NCBI GenBank assembly: GCA_913061185.1
Contig: CAJXTI010000006.1
Location: 1-64,000, forward strand
Direction of reading: 5' to 3'
DNA: 64,000 bases
DNA from: an uncultured Oceanobacter sp.
GTDB taxonomy: Bacteria > Pseudomonadota > Gammaproteobacteria > Pseudomonadales > Oceanobacteraceae
Shown here: positions 1-8,901 of the stretch, one piece after another
Position numbering within the stretch: position 1 is the stretch's first letter
Layout of the letters: every line of letters starts with the position of its first letter
Notes under the pieces: generated by a model
The model's input: the letters and a program-made list of their open reading frames with translations, nothing else
Told to the model about the DNA's origin: nothing
Database searches by the model: none
Program-made: the position numbers and the translations under genes

Positions 1-138
1 CAATTATTTGCCACGGCCTGTCAGGAGGAAAAATCCCGTCAGGCAAGGCGTTGGATACCGAGAATGGCCGTCCTTATCAAGTCCAATAACATCGGATGGC
101 GGGATGTTGGCCCTGACCCTTGGGGCAGAGGCCAGTAA
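1..138 (+). CDS. Possible 3' end of a gene entering from the left edge
   Basis: Frame 1 is open from the first base to a TAA at 136-138, giving 45 codons. I recognise no family. The stretch could be the C-terminus of a gene that starts left of the window, or chance. Nothing else in 139-320 looks coding on either strand; stops occur in all frames. Confidence 0.15.
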   Translation, partial: QLFATACQEEKSRQARRWIPRMAVLIKSNNIGWRDVGPDPWGRGQ

Positions 139-320
139 CTTCCAGTACGGCGTTATTCGTCACTTGTTTAGCTCGCTAAACCACGCTCCTCATGCCTTGT
201 TCTGAAACCAACGGCTCTCAGCAGGCTCGGTTTAATCATTGAGAAAATGAGGTTATGTGAGAGGGCGTGGCATGCGGGAATACTTGACCACGACAACACG
301 TGCCACGACAAATAGCAGAC

Positions 321-347
321 AAAAAAACGCCCCTCTAAAAGAGGGGC
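321..347 (-). terminator. Rho-independent terminator, minus strand
   Basis: The arms 329-335 and 341-347 form a perfect 7-bp GC-rich stem with a 5-nt loop. The A-tract at 321-327 becomes a run of U on the minus-strand transcript. It would end the putative sRNA and any read-through from the pentapeptide gene. Confidence 0.8.
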
Positions 348-432
348 AAAGCAACCGTGATTAGCTTGATGAGAGAGATCACCTCACAGCCAAGGCCGTG
401 TTGTGAACACCGTTGCTATCGCTAGCTCCGAT
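321..432 (-). ncRNA. Putative Fur-repressed small RNA (RyhB/PrrF-like logic)
   Basis: Read on the minus strand, a sigma70-like promoter (TTGACA at 467-462, 17-bp spacer, TATTGT at 444-439) overlaps two Fur-box-like sequences and is followed about 110 nt later by a strong intrinsic terminator at 347-321. No good ORF with its own ribosome site lies between the expected start near 432 and the terminator. A short iron-repressed promoter driving about 110 nt into a terminator is the arrangement of RyhB and PrrF sRNAs. I see no convincing primary-sequence identity to either, so function is inferred from architecture only. Internal hairpin potential includes GTGTT/AACAC around 400-412. Confidence 0.5.
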
Positions 433-438
433 AAGCAA

Positions 439-479
439 ACAATAGTCATTCTCATCTGAGTTGTCAATAATAATTCTCA
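439..479 (-). promoter_or_regulatory. Promoter with two Fur-box-like sites
   Basis: On the minus strand, TGAGAATTATTATTG (479-465) matches 12 of 15 positions of the Fur 7-1-7 core TGATAATGATTATCA, and TGAGAATGACTATTG (454-440) matches 11 of 15. Their starts are 25 bp apart. They cover the -35 and -10 elements of the putative sRNA promoter, so Fur-Fe(II) would block RNA polymerase. The first site overlaps the end of the pentapeptide gene. Confidence 0.6.
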
Positions 480-836
480 TTTATTTTCGGCGGATGTTTG
501 TACGTGCCGCAAGCGGGTACCAAACTCCAGTGACAGCTTGAGTTCTTCGGCGCTGATTGCGGGCGGAAAATAACAGCCGCTGACTCGTGAGTTCACCAGG
601 CTGACGCCATCCAGGCAGCAGTCACGAAAATCAATGCCGCGCAGGTCGGTGCCACGAAAATAGGCATCGGTAAGGTCCATTTCGCTGACCAGAAGGCCGC
701 GTAAATCAAGGCCGCGCAAATCCATACCGGCCAGGTTACAGACCTGGCCTTGCTGGATAGCCTGATTAAATCCGGCGACGTCATCGTTGCGGAGCAGTTG
801 ATACAGGGGATCCTGGCTGATGGCCGCTGTAGTCAT
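477..836 (-). CDS. Pentapeptide repeat protein
   Basis: Small 119-residue protein. Residues about 38-90 form a run of pentapeptide repeats of the A(D/N)LXX type (LAGMDLRGLDLRG, then MDLTDAYFRGTDLRGIDF), which fold as a right-handed beta-helix. The N-terminal 35 residues look helical, and the C-terminus (PPAISAEELKLSLEFGTRLR) resembles short pentapeptide proteins of pseudomonads. No signal peptide. The molecular role of these small proteins is unknown. It is divergent from polB with 50 bp between starts, and its stop codon overlaps the Fur-like promoter of the putative sRNA. Confidence 0.8.
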   Translation of the reverse strand: MTTAAISQDPLYQLLRNDDVAGFNQAIQQGQVCNLAGMDLRGLDLRGLLVSEMDLTDAYFRGTDLRGIDFRDCCLDGVSLVNSRVSGCYFPPAISAEELKLSLEFGTRLRHVQTSAENK

Positions 837-886
837 GGAAAACCTCGTTGATTAGACTGGGTGGCCTTCAGTATAGATGACCTTCA

Positions 887-3376
887 ATGACTCGCTCGCT
901 TGACGCTTTTTTACTGACCTCCAGCTGGTCGGATGCCACCCCGGATCAGGACTCGGAACTGGTGTTTTGGTGGCAAACCCCGGTTGGCCCGCTACGCCAG
1001 CAGTTGCGGCAGCCTGCCGTGTGTTTTATCGAACGCCGTCATCAGCAGGAGGCGGAACGCATGGCCCGTGCTCTGGGTTGGCCGGTAAGCTGTCGCCCGG
1101 TCGCGTTAGCAACCTTTGACCAGCAAGCGGTCTCCGCTTGTTATATGCCCGCCAGTTATAGCTATCGCTGGCGGGATTTATTGCTGAATCAGCAGATTCC
1201 CTGTCGTGAAGTCGATGTGCGTATTACCGATCGTTATCTGATGGAACGGTTTGTCTATGGCGCTGCAGTGATTCACTACGATGCCGCCGAAATGTCTGAA
1301 ACCCCAGTGGCTGTACCAAACACCGCAGCCGCTTATCAGACGCTGCGAGGGGGGCGGCTGACGGCTGGCAGTTATCGGCCGACCTTGCGGTGGTTGTCGC
1401 TGGATATTGAAACCAATATTCCGCGCCAGGGCGAAGCACTGAAACTCTACTCTGTTGGGCTGGTAACGTCACAGCAGCGTTGTGTGTTGCTGGTTGAACA
1501 GCATGGCGCGGGCGCGGCGACTGCGACGGATCCGGTTGAACTGGTACGGCTGGCGGATGAAGTGGCGGTTTTGCATGCGCTGAACGACCGCATGGCGGCA
1601 AGTGACCCGGATGTGATTCTGGGCTGGAACCTGATCCAGTTTGATCTCAATGTGTTGCAGCAGAAATATCACGAGCATGACATTCCCATGCGTTGGGGTC
1701 GCGATGGCAGCCGCTTACAGGTGCGGCGGCAACGGAATATGCCCGACCGGATCATCGTCAATATGGCTGGGCGACTGGCGCTGGATGGCATTGAACTGTT
1801 GCGGGCAGCCAGTTACCAGTTTGAAAGTTTCTCGCTGAATGCGGTGTCTGAACAATTGTTAGGGGATTCCAAACTGCTCACTGGCAGTCATCGGGGGCAG
1901 GATATCCAGCGCCTTTATCAAACCGACCTGTGTGCTTTTACGGCCTACAATCTGCAAGATTGCGACTTGGTCTGGCGTATCTTCGAGAAGCTCAAACTGC
2001 TGGAATTTGCCATCGAACGCAGCTTGATGACCGGCCTGGCACTGGATCGGATGGGGGGCTCGGTAGCTGCCTTCGAGAATCTCTACCTGCCGCGTCTGCA
2101 CCGCGCCGGTTATATCGCCCCCAATATTGGCGAAGGGTACCGCGCTGAAAAAAGCCCCGGTGGCTACGTGATGGAGTCGACGCCGGGTTTGTTTGAGCAT
2201 GTACTGGTACTGGATTTCAAAAGTCTGTACCCGTCGATTATTCGTACCTTTAAAATAGACCCGATGGGATTGATTGAGGGACTGGCTACCGATGCCACGC
2301 TGGCGTTGCCGAATGCCGACTGGGTGCCCGGATTTTTTGGCGGGCGCTTTCATCAGCAGCAGCATATTTTGCCGGAGCTGATTCGCGGGCTGGGAGAACA
2401 TCGCGAACACGCCAAGCAGCAAGGTAACAAACCGCTGTCGCAGGCCATTAAAATTATTATGGCCTCCTGCTACGGCGTATTGGGGTCGGAAGGCTGCCGT
2501 TTTCACGATACCCGGCTATCGGCTTCTATTACCAAGCGCAGCCATGAGATTATCCAGACCAGTTCAGACTGGATTGGCGCTCAAGGCTACGAAGTGATTT
2601 ATGGCGATACCGACTCGGTATTTGTGTGTTTGCGAGCCGCCGTCACAGACTCTGCCGCCGACCGGATTGGCCAGCAGCTGGCCACCGACCTGAATCGCTG
2701 GTGGGCAGAGAACCTGCAACAACGTTTTGGCATCCAGAGTTATCTGGAAATGGAATACGAAACCCATTATCAACGCTTCTTTATGCCCTCGATTCGGGGC
2801 GCAGAAACCGGCAGCAAAAAGCGTTACGCCGGACTGATCAGCGACGCTGATGGCTTACCAAAAATGGTGTTCAAAGGGCTGGAAGCGGTGCGTTCTGATT
2901 GGACACCCCTGGCGCGGCAGTTTCAGCAGCAGTTATATCGCAAAATCTTTCTGCAACAGCCATATCAGCATTGGGTGCAGCAACAGCTCCGCGACTTGCT
3001 TGATGGCCACTCAGACAGCCTGCTGAGCTATCGCAAACGCTTGCGACAACCGTTAGCCATGTACCAGCGCCAGGTGCCTCCCCATGCCCGCGCAGCGATG
3101 AAACTTGACCAGTGGCGACAACAGAATGGCCTGATGCCCAGGTATCAGCAAGGACGCGGCTGGATCAGCTACCGCATCACCGCGAACGGCCCGGAGCCAC
3201 TGGACGATCAACAAGATAACGACCAGCACGATGGCTTGGTCTATCCCACCGCAGCACCGGATTACCAGCACTATATTGACAAACAACTCCGACCGATTGC
3301 CGCTGCGATTTTTCAGTTTACCGGCGATGATGTGGATGATTTATTGGGGACGCAAGGGTCGTTGTTTGGCCCCTAG
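887..3376 (+). CDS. polB: DNA polymerase II (family B)
   Basis: Family-B DNA polymerase with 3'-5' exonuclease, 829 residues against about 783 in E. coli Pol II. It acts in translesion synthesis and replication restart. Exonuclease motifs are intact: DIE at 173-175 (Exo I), the D253 region (Exo II), and Y354/D358 (Exo III). Polymerase motifs are intact: DFKSLYPS at 443-450 (motif A), the K522-YG530 region (motif B) and YGDTDS at 572-577 (motif C). Both activities are therefore expected. The start at 887 has no strong ribosome site. No LexA box fits upstream, although E. coli polB is SOS-induced; a near-palindrome with 9 instead of 10 inner bases is the nearest thing. The stop overlaps the LysR stop tail to tail. 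Confidence 0.96.
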   Translation: MTRSLDAFLLTSSWSDATPDQDSELVFWWQTPVGPLRQQLRQPAVCFIERRHQQEAERMARALGWPVSCRPVALATFDQQAVSACYMPASYSYRWRDLLLNQQIPCREVDVRITDRYLMERFVYGAAVIHYDAAEMSETPVAVPNTAAAYQTLRGGRLTAGSYRPTLRWLSLDIETNIPRQGEALKLYSVGLVTSQQRCVLLVEQHGAGAATATDPVELVRLADEVAVLHALNDRMAASDPDVILGWNLIQFDLNVLQQKYHEHDIPMRWGRDGSRLQVRRQRNMPDRIIVNMAGRLALDGIELLRAASYQFESFSLNAVSEQLLGDSKLLTGSHRGQDIQRLYQTDLCAFTAYNLQDCDLVWRIFEKLKLLEFAIERSLMTGLALDRMGGSVAAFENLYLPRLHRAGYIAPNIGEGYRAEKSPGGYVMESTPGLFEHVLVLDFKSLYPSIIRTFKIDPMGLIEGLATDATLALPNADWVPGFFGGRFHQQQHILPELIRGLGEHREHAKQQGNKPLSQAIKIIMASCYGVLGSEGCRFHDTRLSASITKRSHEIIQTSSDWIGAQGYEVIYGDTDSVFVCLRAAVTDSAADRIGQQLATDLNRWWAENLQQRFGIQSYLEMEYETHYQRFFMPSIRGAETGSKKRYAGLISDADGLPKMVFKGLEAVRSDWTPLARQFQQQLYRKIFLQQPYQHWVQQQLRDLLDGHSDSLLSYRKRLRQPLAMYQRQVPPHARAAMKLDQWRQQNGLMPRYQQGRGWISYRITANGPEPLDDQQDNDQHDGLVYPTAAPDYQHYIDKQLRPIAAAIFQFTGDDVDDLLGTQGSLFGP

Positions 3377-4344
3377 TGCTCAGTCACGGTAGCCGGTTCG
3401 CAGGCCGTTGTCTGGTGCTGTGGCAGTTCCACTTCCCAAGGTGGATTGGGACGAATATTGTCGATCACGAAGTCAACAAAACTGCGTACCTTGGCCGATA
3501 GATGGCGGTTGCTGGGGTACAAGGTATGAATCGGGTTGGCTTCAAACGGGTAGTCGCAACAGAGTGGTACGAGGTCGCCGGACTGAATCGCGGGGGCGGC
3601 AATCAAGGCTGGCAGTGGTGTAATACCGGTACCGGACAAGGTCAGTGCATAAAGTGAGGCAAAATCGTTTGCCTGCAACTTGGGTTTGACCTGAACCGTC
3701 AGTTCTTCACCCTCAGGGCTGGTCATATTCCACTGCAGCCAGCGTGATGCGGTGATCAACCGGTGGTTGGCCAGGTCGTCCGGATGCGACGGCGTACCAA
3801 AGCGTTGCAAATAATCCGGGCTGGCACACAGCAGTACACCAACATCACCGAGATAGCGGCCAATCAGCGACGAATCTTCCAGTTGCCCAATACGGAAGGC
3901 AACGTCGATGCCTTCCTGTACCAGATCCAGCAGTTGATCGGAAAGTACCAGATCAATCGTCAGCTGGGGATGCTGATCCATAAATTCTGCTACCAGGCTG
4001 GACAGTACCGTTGAGCCAAACAGCACCGGAGCGGTAATACGCAGCGTACCGGTGGGTGTGGTTTGCATCTGGGTGACTGCGATATTGGCTTCTTCAATTT
4101 CGCTGAGAATACGTGAGCAGTGGCCATAGTAGGCATTGCCGGTATCTGTCAGACGCAGGCTGCGGGTAGTTCGCTGGATCAGTCGCACACCGAGGCGTTC
4201 TTCGAGTTGGGTAATCTTGCGGCTGACGGTGGACTTGGGCAGTCCGAGATTTTTTGCAGCTCCGGTAAAGCTGCCAGCGTCCACGACATGGACAAAAATA
4301 GCCATTTCATTGAGGTCAAATTCTTCGCGCTTGCCAATCTGCAT
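3373..4344 (-). CDS. LysR-family transcriptional regulator
   Basis: LTTR of 323 residues. Start chosen at 4344 because AGGAGA lies 6 bp upstream; an in-frame ATG at 4437 lacks this and would add 31 non-conserved residues. The winged HTH is at about residues 8-67 (AAKNLGLPKSTVSRKITQLEERLG), followed by a substrate-binding effector domain from about 95 (GTLRITAPVLFGSTVL). The GTLRI and 'VLCASPDYL' style is of the CrgA/DmlR-like subgroup. The target is unknown: neither polB nor the TonB receptor is in the usual divergent position. Confidence 0.9.
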   Translation of the reverse strand: MQIGKREEFDLNEMAIFVHVVDAGSFTGAAKNLGLPKSTVSRKITQLEERLGVRLIQRTTRSLRLTDTGNAYYGHCSRILSEIEEANIAVTQMQTTPTGTLRITAPVLFGSTVLSSLVAEFMDQHPQLTIDLVLSDQLLDLVQEGIDVAFRIGQLEDSSLIGRYLGDVGVLLCASPDYLQRFGTPSHPDDLANHRLITASRWLQWNMTSPEGEELTVQVKPKLQANDFASLYALTLSGTGITPLPALIAAPAIQSGDLVPLCCDYPFEANPIHTLYPSNRHLSAKVRSFVDFVIDNIRPNPPWEVELPQHQTTACEPATVTEH

Positions 4345-4519
4345 GGGGCTCTCCTGATATCGGCGGTTGGCCTTCGAACGCATAGAAAGGTTTGAAGGAG
4401 CATTCCGGGGTCTACCGTGCCATAATTTTTGGAACAATGGTAGATTTTTGGTGTCGATTGTTGTCTTTATTGGCGTATTGCTGGGTGTGATATTGGTTAA
4501 TTCGAGACATTTGTATCAT

Positions 4520-6574
4520 TTATAAGCGTATTTTGACGCCGACCGAGACAATGGTTGGTAAATCCGTCACATCTTCCCGTTCACTGTAATCAGCATTTTT
4601 GTACTGGTAGTCGATCACATTGGCGCGACCGTAGAGGTTGAGGATTTCGGTATACAACGTCATTTCCCAGGAAGTGTAGAAGAAATTACGGTCGGCCCGG
4701 ACATCGAGTGCGTGATAGGCCGGTAAACGTTCGGAATTGAGTTCGCCGTACACCGGGTTATAAAGCTCGGGGTTGTCACTGTCTTGTACGGCACCTTCTA
4801 TAGGGGTTATCAGCTGGCCGGTTTGATAGCGCCATTTGAAGCCCAGTGCCAACACATCGCTGTAGTCATAACTGGCGACAAGGTTGATGATCAACGGCTG
4901 GTCATAGCTGTAGCGAAAGTCTTCGTTGGTCAGCTCGTTGGTGCGTCGGGTGCGAGACCAGGCAACGGATGCCCAGCCGTACCAGCGTTCACTCAGATCC
5001 TTGTTGATAAATAGCTCCATCCCCCAGGCTGTGCCGCTGGCATCGTTGGTGTAGCGGGGCAAGGCGAGATATTCCTCATCGGACAGCTCAGGATAGACCG
5101 TCTGCTGGTCGGCTCGGGCCACCACCAGGCGATCCATCGTTTTATAGTAACCCTCAACCCGGATGAGCAGGTCGTCACGCAGTTCATGCTCGATACCGGC
5201 TTCGTAGTGAATTGCAGTTTCCAGTTTGAGGTCGGGGTTGCCAAAGTTTTTGGCGTATTGGCCGAAGTTGTCCGGGAAACTATGGTAACGGCCATAGGCG
5301 GCGGTCAGCGTCCAGTAGGGTGCCACTTGCCACTCGCTGCTCAGCCTGGGTTCGATAAAAAGTTCATCGGTATAATCTTCTCTGGCGACCAGTACGCCTG
5401 GGTTCAGAGTCCAGTATTCGGTGGCTTGCCAGCTGTCAGCAAGGTGCAGGTTGATACTGGTGATGACAACTTTTTCGTTGAGGGATACCACCTCGTCACC
5501 ATCAATGATACGGCAATCCGGATTGTACTCATCGCACGGAGGGCCGGAGTAACTGCCTTTTAATGACGCGTGGGATTCTGATAGCTCAGCACCCCATTGC
5601 AGATCGTGATACAGATTCAACGGTTTGGAAAACTGGCTACGAATCTCGTAGTTATTGGTTTTGACGTTGACATAATTACTTCGGCCAATGGCAAACTGGA
5701 ATTTTTCTTCAAGCTGGGAGAATCCGGTTTTTTGCTGTAACCCATTGCCGTAAATTTTGTCCCAGACAATGGCCTGACTATTAAAATAACGCTCAACATT
5801 GAGGCCGCCATCCAGCCCTGGATCCTGGGCGAGTTCATCGGAGTCTTCGTCAAATTTTATCCCGGCCTTGTCGCGGGAACCAATGGCCTGCACCACCAGA
5901 CTTTCAGTGATACTGGGCTGATATTCGTATTTCCCCTGATAGTCGTAGTATTCCGGCAAGGTGGTGAACTGGAAATCTTCATCGTCCAGTAGCGCGTCGA
6001 TGTAGTACTGAAACAGACTCTGGCGCCCGGATAAATAAACGCTCTGTTCGCTGTTAATCGGCTGTTCGATAAAAAGACCAGCCTTGAGGAAGCTGACATC
6101 GATCACGGTCTGGGGAGTGGCAAAGTCCGGTGAACGTGAGGTGGCATCGATCACGGCACCGGTTGCCCCATTGTATTGCGGCCCAAACGCGGCGGCTTCC
6201 AGGGTGAAACCCTCAATCACGTTGTCGTTAAGAATACTCGACGAGTCACTATGAAAAATGTAACCCACCGGGAAAAAATCGATGTAATAGGCGTTGTCAT
6301 CGGGAGAAGAACCACGCACCGCCGGGGCGGAATCCTGACTGTTACTGAACACCACGCCCGGCAAGCTTTCGATGGCTTGCAGCGGGTCGTTGCCAGCACC
6401 GGGAACACGCAGCAGTTTACGCGGACTGACGGTCGTCAGTGATTCTGTTACCCCCAGTACCTCAATCACCTCGATGTTGGGGTCGTCTGCCAACGATGGT
6501 TCGGAGACATCGGCTTGTGCGCTCGTCATCATTACCAACGGGAGTAGTAGCCGGAAGGGTGAAAGCACTTTCAT
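4520..6574 (-). CDS. TonB-dependent outer-membrane receptor
   Basis: Outer-membrane active transporter of 684 residues. Start taken at 6574, since AGGA lies 7 bp upstream and the protein then opens with a clean signal peptide (MKVLSPFRLLLPLVMMTSAQA). A plug domain covers about 35-150 (EVIEVLGVTESLTTVSP, LRVPGAGNDPLQAIESLPGV) and a 22-strand barrel follows, ending VGVKIRL, as expected for barrel assembly. There is no FecA-type signalling extension and no Fur box that I can see upstream. It stands alone, without a TonB/ExbBD or periplasmic partner, so the substrate cannot be named. Confidence 0.9.
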   Translation of the reverse strand: MKVLSPFRLLLPLVMMTSAQADVSEPSLADDPNIEVIEVLGVTESLTTVSPRKLLRVPGAGNDPLQAIESLPGVVFSNSQDSAPAVRGSSPDDNAYYIDFFPVGYIFHSDSSSILNDNVIEGFTLEAAAFGPQYNGATGAVIDATSRSPDFATPQTVIDVSFLKAGLFIEQPINSEQSVYLSGRQSLFQYYIDALLDDEDFQFTTLPEYYDYQGKYEYQPSITESLVVQAIGSRDKAGIKFDEDSDELAQDPGLDGGLNVERYFNSQAIVWDKIYGNGLQQKTGFSQLEEKFQFAIGRSNYVNVKTNNYEIRSQFSKPLNLYHDLQWGAELSESHASLKGSYSGPPCDEYNPDCRIIDGDEVVSLNEKVVITSINLHLADSWQATEYWTLNPGVLVAREDYTDELFIEPRLSSEWQVAPYWTLTAAYGRYHSFPDNFGQYAKNFGNPDLKLETAIHYEAGIEHELRDDLLIRVEGYYKTMDRLVVARADQQTVYPELSDEEYLALPRYTNDASGTAWGMELFINKDLSERWYGWASVAWSRTRRTNELTNEDFRYSYDQPLIINLVASYDYSDVLALGFKWRYQTGQLITPIEGAVQDSDNPELYNPVYGELNSERLPAYHALDVRADRNFFYTSWEMTLYTEILNLYGRANVIDYQYKNADYSEREDVTDLPTIVSVGVKIRL

Positions 6575-6712
6575 GACGGCGTCCTGTGTCGATGGAAGGA
6601 GCAATTTGGCGGCTGGCTGTGGTTAAGACAGTGTGGTTAAGTTTACAGTGATCACATGCCAGCCTACTGATATCCGATTAAATATCTGTGACAGAGGTGG
6701 GTTCTTTATCAA

Positions 6713-7993
6713 TCACGTTCTCAATCCGGTTACCAAGTCGCCCAATAACAGTGGCCGTTGATTACCTGGCTTGGCAAATACCATGTGTACGGTACTGATC
6801 ACCCGCTCATCAAAACCGCCTTCACAGTAGGCAAAGTAAAAATCCCACAGTCGACAGAAGGTGTCGTCATAACCCAGTTGGTGCAAGTGCTCGCGCTTGT
6901 CGAGAAAGGTTCGCCGCCAGCGCCGCAAGGTTTCGGCGTAGTGGCTGCCGATATCTTCCAGGTGAATGGTTTTCAGGTTGCTGGTACGGCTCATGGCCTG
7001 TTGCATGGCGGTGACACTGGGGAGAAAGCCGCCGGGGAATATATAGCGCTTGATAAAATCGACATTACTTTTGGCCTGTTGATAACGCCAGTCATCGATG
7101 GTAATGGCCTGAATCAGCGCAATGCCATCGGGTTTCAGTAGCCGATTGAGGGTGTTGAAATAGGTGTCCAGATACTGATGACCAACCGCCTCGATCATCT
7201 CCACCGAAACCAGTTTGTCGAACTGGCCGTTAAGCTGACGGTAGTCTTGTTGTAGCAGTGTGATCCGGTCTTGCAATCCGGCCTCCCGAATACGCTGTTC
7301 TGCTTTGCGGTATTGGGCATCGGAGATGGTGGTTGTGGTGACCCGGCAGCCATAGTGCTGGGCGGCGTAAATCGCCATGCTGCCCCAGCCGGTGCCGATT
7401 TCGACCAGATGATCTTCGGCGCTCAACTGCAGTTTTTGGCAAATCCGTTCTAGTTTGAAGCGCGAGGCCTGCTCCAGCGAGCTGTCAGGGGTTGGGAAAA
7501 TGGCACTGGAATACATCAGTGTCGGATCGAGAAACAACTCGAACATCTCGTTGCCGAGATCGTAGTGAGCGGCAATATTGCGACGCGACCCCTTTTCGGT
7601 ATTTCGCTGCGCCCGATTCCACAATGTCAGCGCCCACTTGCCAGCGCTGGCCCAGCCACTGTCGATACGATCCAGTACCTCCTTGTTGCGACAGAGAATA
7701 CGCACCAGGGCAGGCAAGTCATCGGCGCACCAGTCTCCAGTCATGTAGGCTTCACCAGCGCCGACGCTGCCGTACAGAGCGATGGTGCGCCAGGCTTCCG
7801 GGTCGTGAATTTTGACCGTGGCACGCAGGGCATGATGGGTGTCCCCGAAGACATGGGTCTGGTCTTGTTCGCAAATCGTCAGGCAGGCATCCTGAATCTG
7901 TGTCAGACGTTGACACAGCGCTCGACGGCACAGACGGTCAAGCCAGTGAAGGGTACCGGGAGCGGTGGCGGGAGTGGTCGTCGGTGTTGGCAT
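6713..7993 (-). CDS. Cyclopropane-fatty-acid-synthase-type SAM methyltransferase
   Basis: Family of CfaA/UfaM-type enzymes that methylate unsaturated acyl chains of membrane phospholipids using SAM. 426 residues from the ATG at 7993, which overlaps the preceding stop by one base (TAATG) and has GGGAGA upstream; a longer frame adds unrelated residues. AAHYDLGNEMFELFLDPTLM at 141-160 is the lipid-binding signature and VEIGTGWGS at 197-205 is the SAM loop. It is the last gene of the eight-gene operon. Family members make either cyclopropanes or, with amine-oxidase-like partners, methylated/furan fatty acids; the neighbours here favour the second possibility, which is inference. Confidence 0.92.
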   Translation of the reverse strand: MPTPTTTPATAPGTLHWLDRLCRRALCQRLTQIQDACLTICEQDQTHVFGDTHHALRATVKIHDPEAWRTIALYGSVGAGEAYMTGDWCADDLPALVRILCRNKEVLDRIDSGWASAGKWALTLWNRAQRNTEKGSRRNIAAHYDLGNEMFELFLDPTLMYSSAIFPTPDSSLEQASRFKLERICQKLQLSAEDHLVEIGTGWGSMAIYAAQHYGCRVTTTTISDAQYRKAEQRIREAGLQDRITLLQQDYRQLNGQFDKLVSVEMIEAVGHQYLDTYFNTLNRLLKPDGIALIQAITIDDWRYQQAKSNVDFIKRYIFPGGFLPSVTAMQQAMSRTSNLKTIHLEDIGSHYAETLRRWRRTFLDKREHLHQLGYDDTFCRLWDFYFAYCEGGFDERVISTVHMVFAKPGNQRPLLLGDLVTGLRT

Positions 7994-8901
7994 TAATAAT
8001 CTCCCTTTGAGGTCGGCTGGGCTGCGGCCTGCTTTTGATGGCGGGCATGATCGTGTTCCGGGTTGTTGTGAGGATGTGGGTGATAGCGACTGCCACGCAG
8101 CCAGAGTTTGGCGGCGTTGTAATAAATCCCCGCCACAACTTGGAGCGTCATCAGCGGGTAGTGCCATAACACTCGCCCCAGAGCGGCGCGGGATATCCGC
8201 TGGCGTTGCAGTTTCATGGTGGCGTCGAGCACCCGGTAACCATCTTTGATCACGTCCATATGGCTGAGTATTTCACTGCCGCTGATGGCAGAGGGAGGGT
8301 TCAATACCCAGCGATATTGCATCGCCAGCGGATTAAACGGCGATACATGGAACGCCTTGTTAAAGCGGAACTGGTAGCGGCAGACAGACGGGCGTTTGAA
8401 CACCCGTTCTGGATAAATTGCCAGTGGGCATGACGGCAGGTCAGCACCTTCAGACGGCATCACCAGACTGTAGTGAAAACGTTCTTGCCAGGGTGTATTG
8501 GTGATTTCAGCCACCGTCCCGATACAACGATTCTGCGCGTCATAGCAAAAATAGAGGCTGAGCGGATTGATGATAAAACCGAAGTAGCGCATGTTGGTGA
8601 GTACTTCCACCCGCTGCACTGATTGTCCGGTCTCTTCCTCGAACGTGCGTAAGATAGAGCGTTTCAGCGCCGCCACTGACGAGTGCTGGCCAAAATAGTC
8701 GGTGCTGTCAAAGCGGGCCATGGCCCAGCGTTGAGCTGACCAGAACGGATGCTGTGCCATGACCTCGTCGACTTCGTCGAGATCCAACAGCATCATATAG
8801 ACCTTGTGGTTCAGCTCATTGCGTCCCTCGCGAAAGCGGCGATGGCGCACCCAGCCGGTATAGAGGGCGCTGTGGCCGTTAAATACTGTTGCGGTAGCCA
8901 T
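7993..8901 (-). CDS. DUF1365 protein
   Basis: 302 residues from the ATG at 8901, which overlaps the upstream TGA by one base (TGATG) with GGGAG upstream; an ATG at 8928 is in frame but less likely. The protein carries DUF1365 features such as [31 protein letters not shown] and [15 protein letters not shown]. The family is almost always found between a flavin amine oxidase and a cyclopropane-type methyltransferase, as here, and has been tied to modified fatty acids and the singlet-oxygen response in alphaproteobacteria. Biochemical activity is unclear. Confidence 0.9.
   Translation of the reverse strand: MATATVFNGHSALYTGWVRHRRFREGRNELNHKVYMMLLDLDEVDEVMAQHPFWSAQRWAMARFDSTDYFGQHSSVAALKRSILRTFEEETGQSVQRVEVLTNMRYFGFIINPLSLYFCYDAQNRCIGTVAEITNTPWQERFHYSLVMPSEGADLPSCPLAIYPERVFKRPSVCRYQFRFNKAFHVSPFNPLAMQYRWVLNPPSAISGSEILSHMDVIKDGYRVLDATMKLQRQRISRAALGRVLWHYPLMTLQVVAGIYYNAAKLWLRGSRYHPHPHNNPEHDHARHQKQAAAQPTSKGDY

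Noticed and set aside
8-205. 65-codon plus-strand frame
   Set aside because: Overlaps an equally open frame ending at 138, lacks a ribosome site and has an unlikely composition.
379-480. 33-codon minus-strand frame starting ATG in the overlap with the pentapeptide stop
   Set aside because: It begins upstream of the predicted sRNA start and has no ribosome site of its own. The promoter/terminator layout explains the region better, though translational coupling cannot be fully excluded.
837-886. LexA-like dyad before polB
   Set aside because: CTG...CAG arms are separated by 9 bp instead of 10 and lack the AT-rich core.
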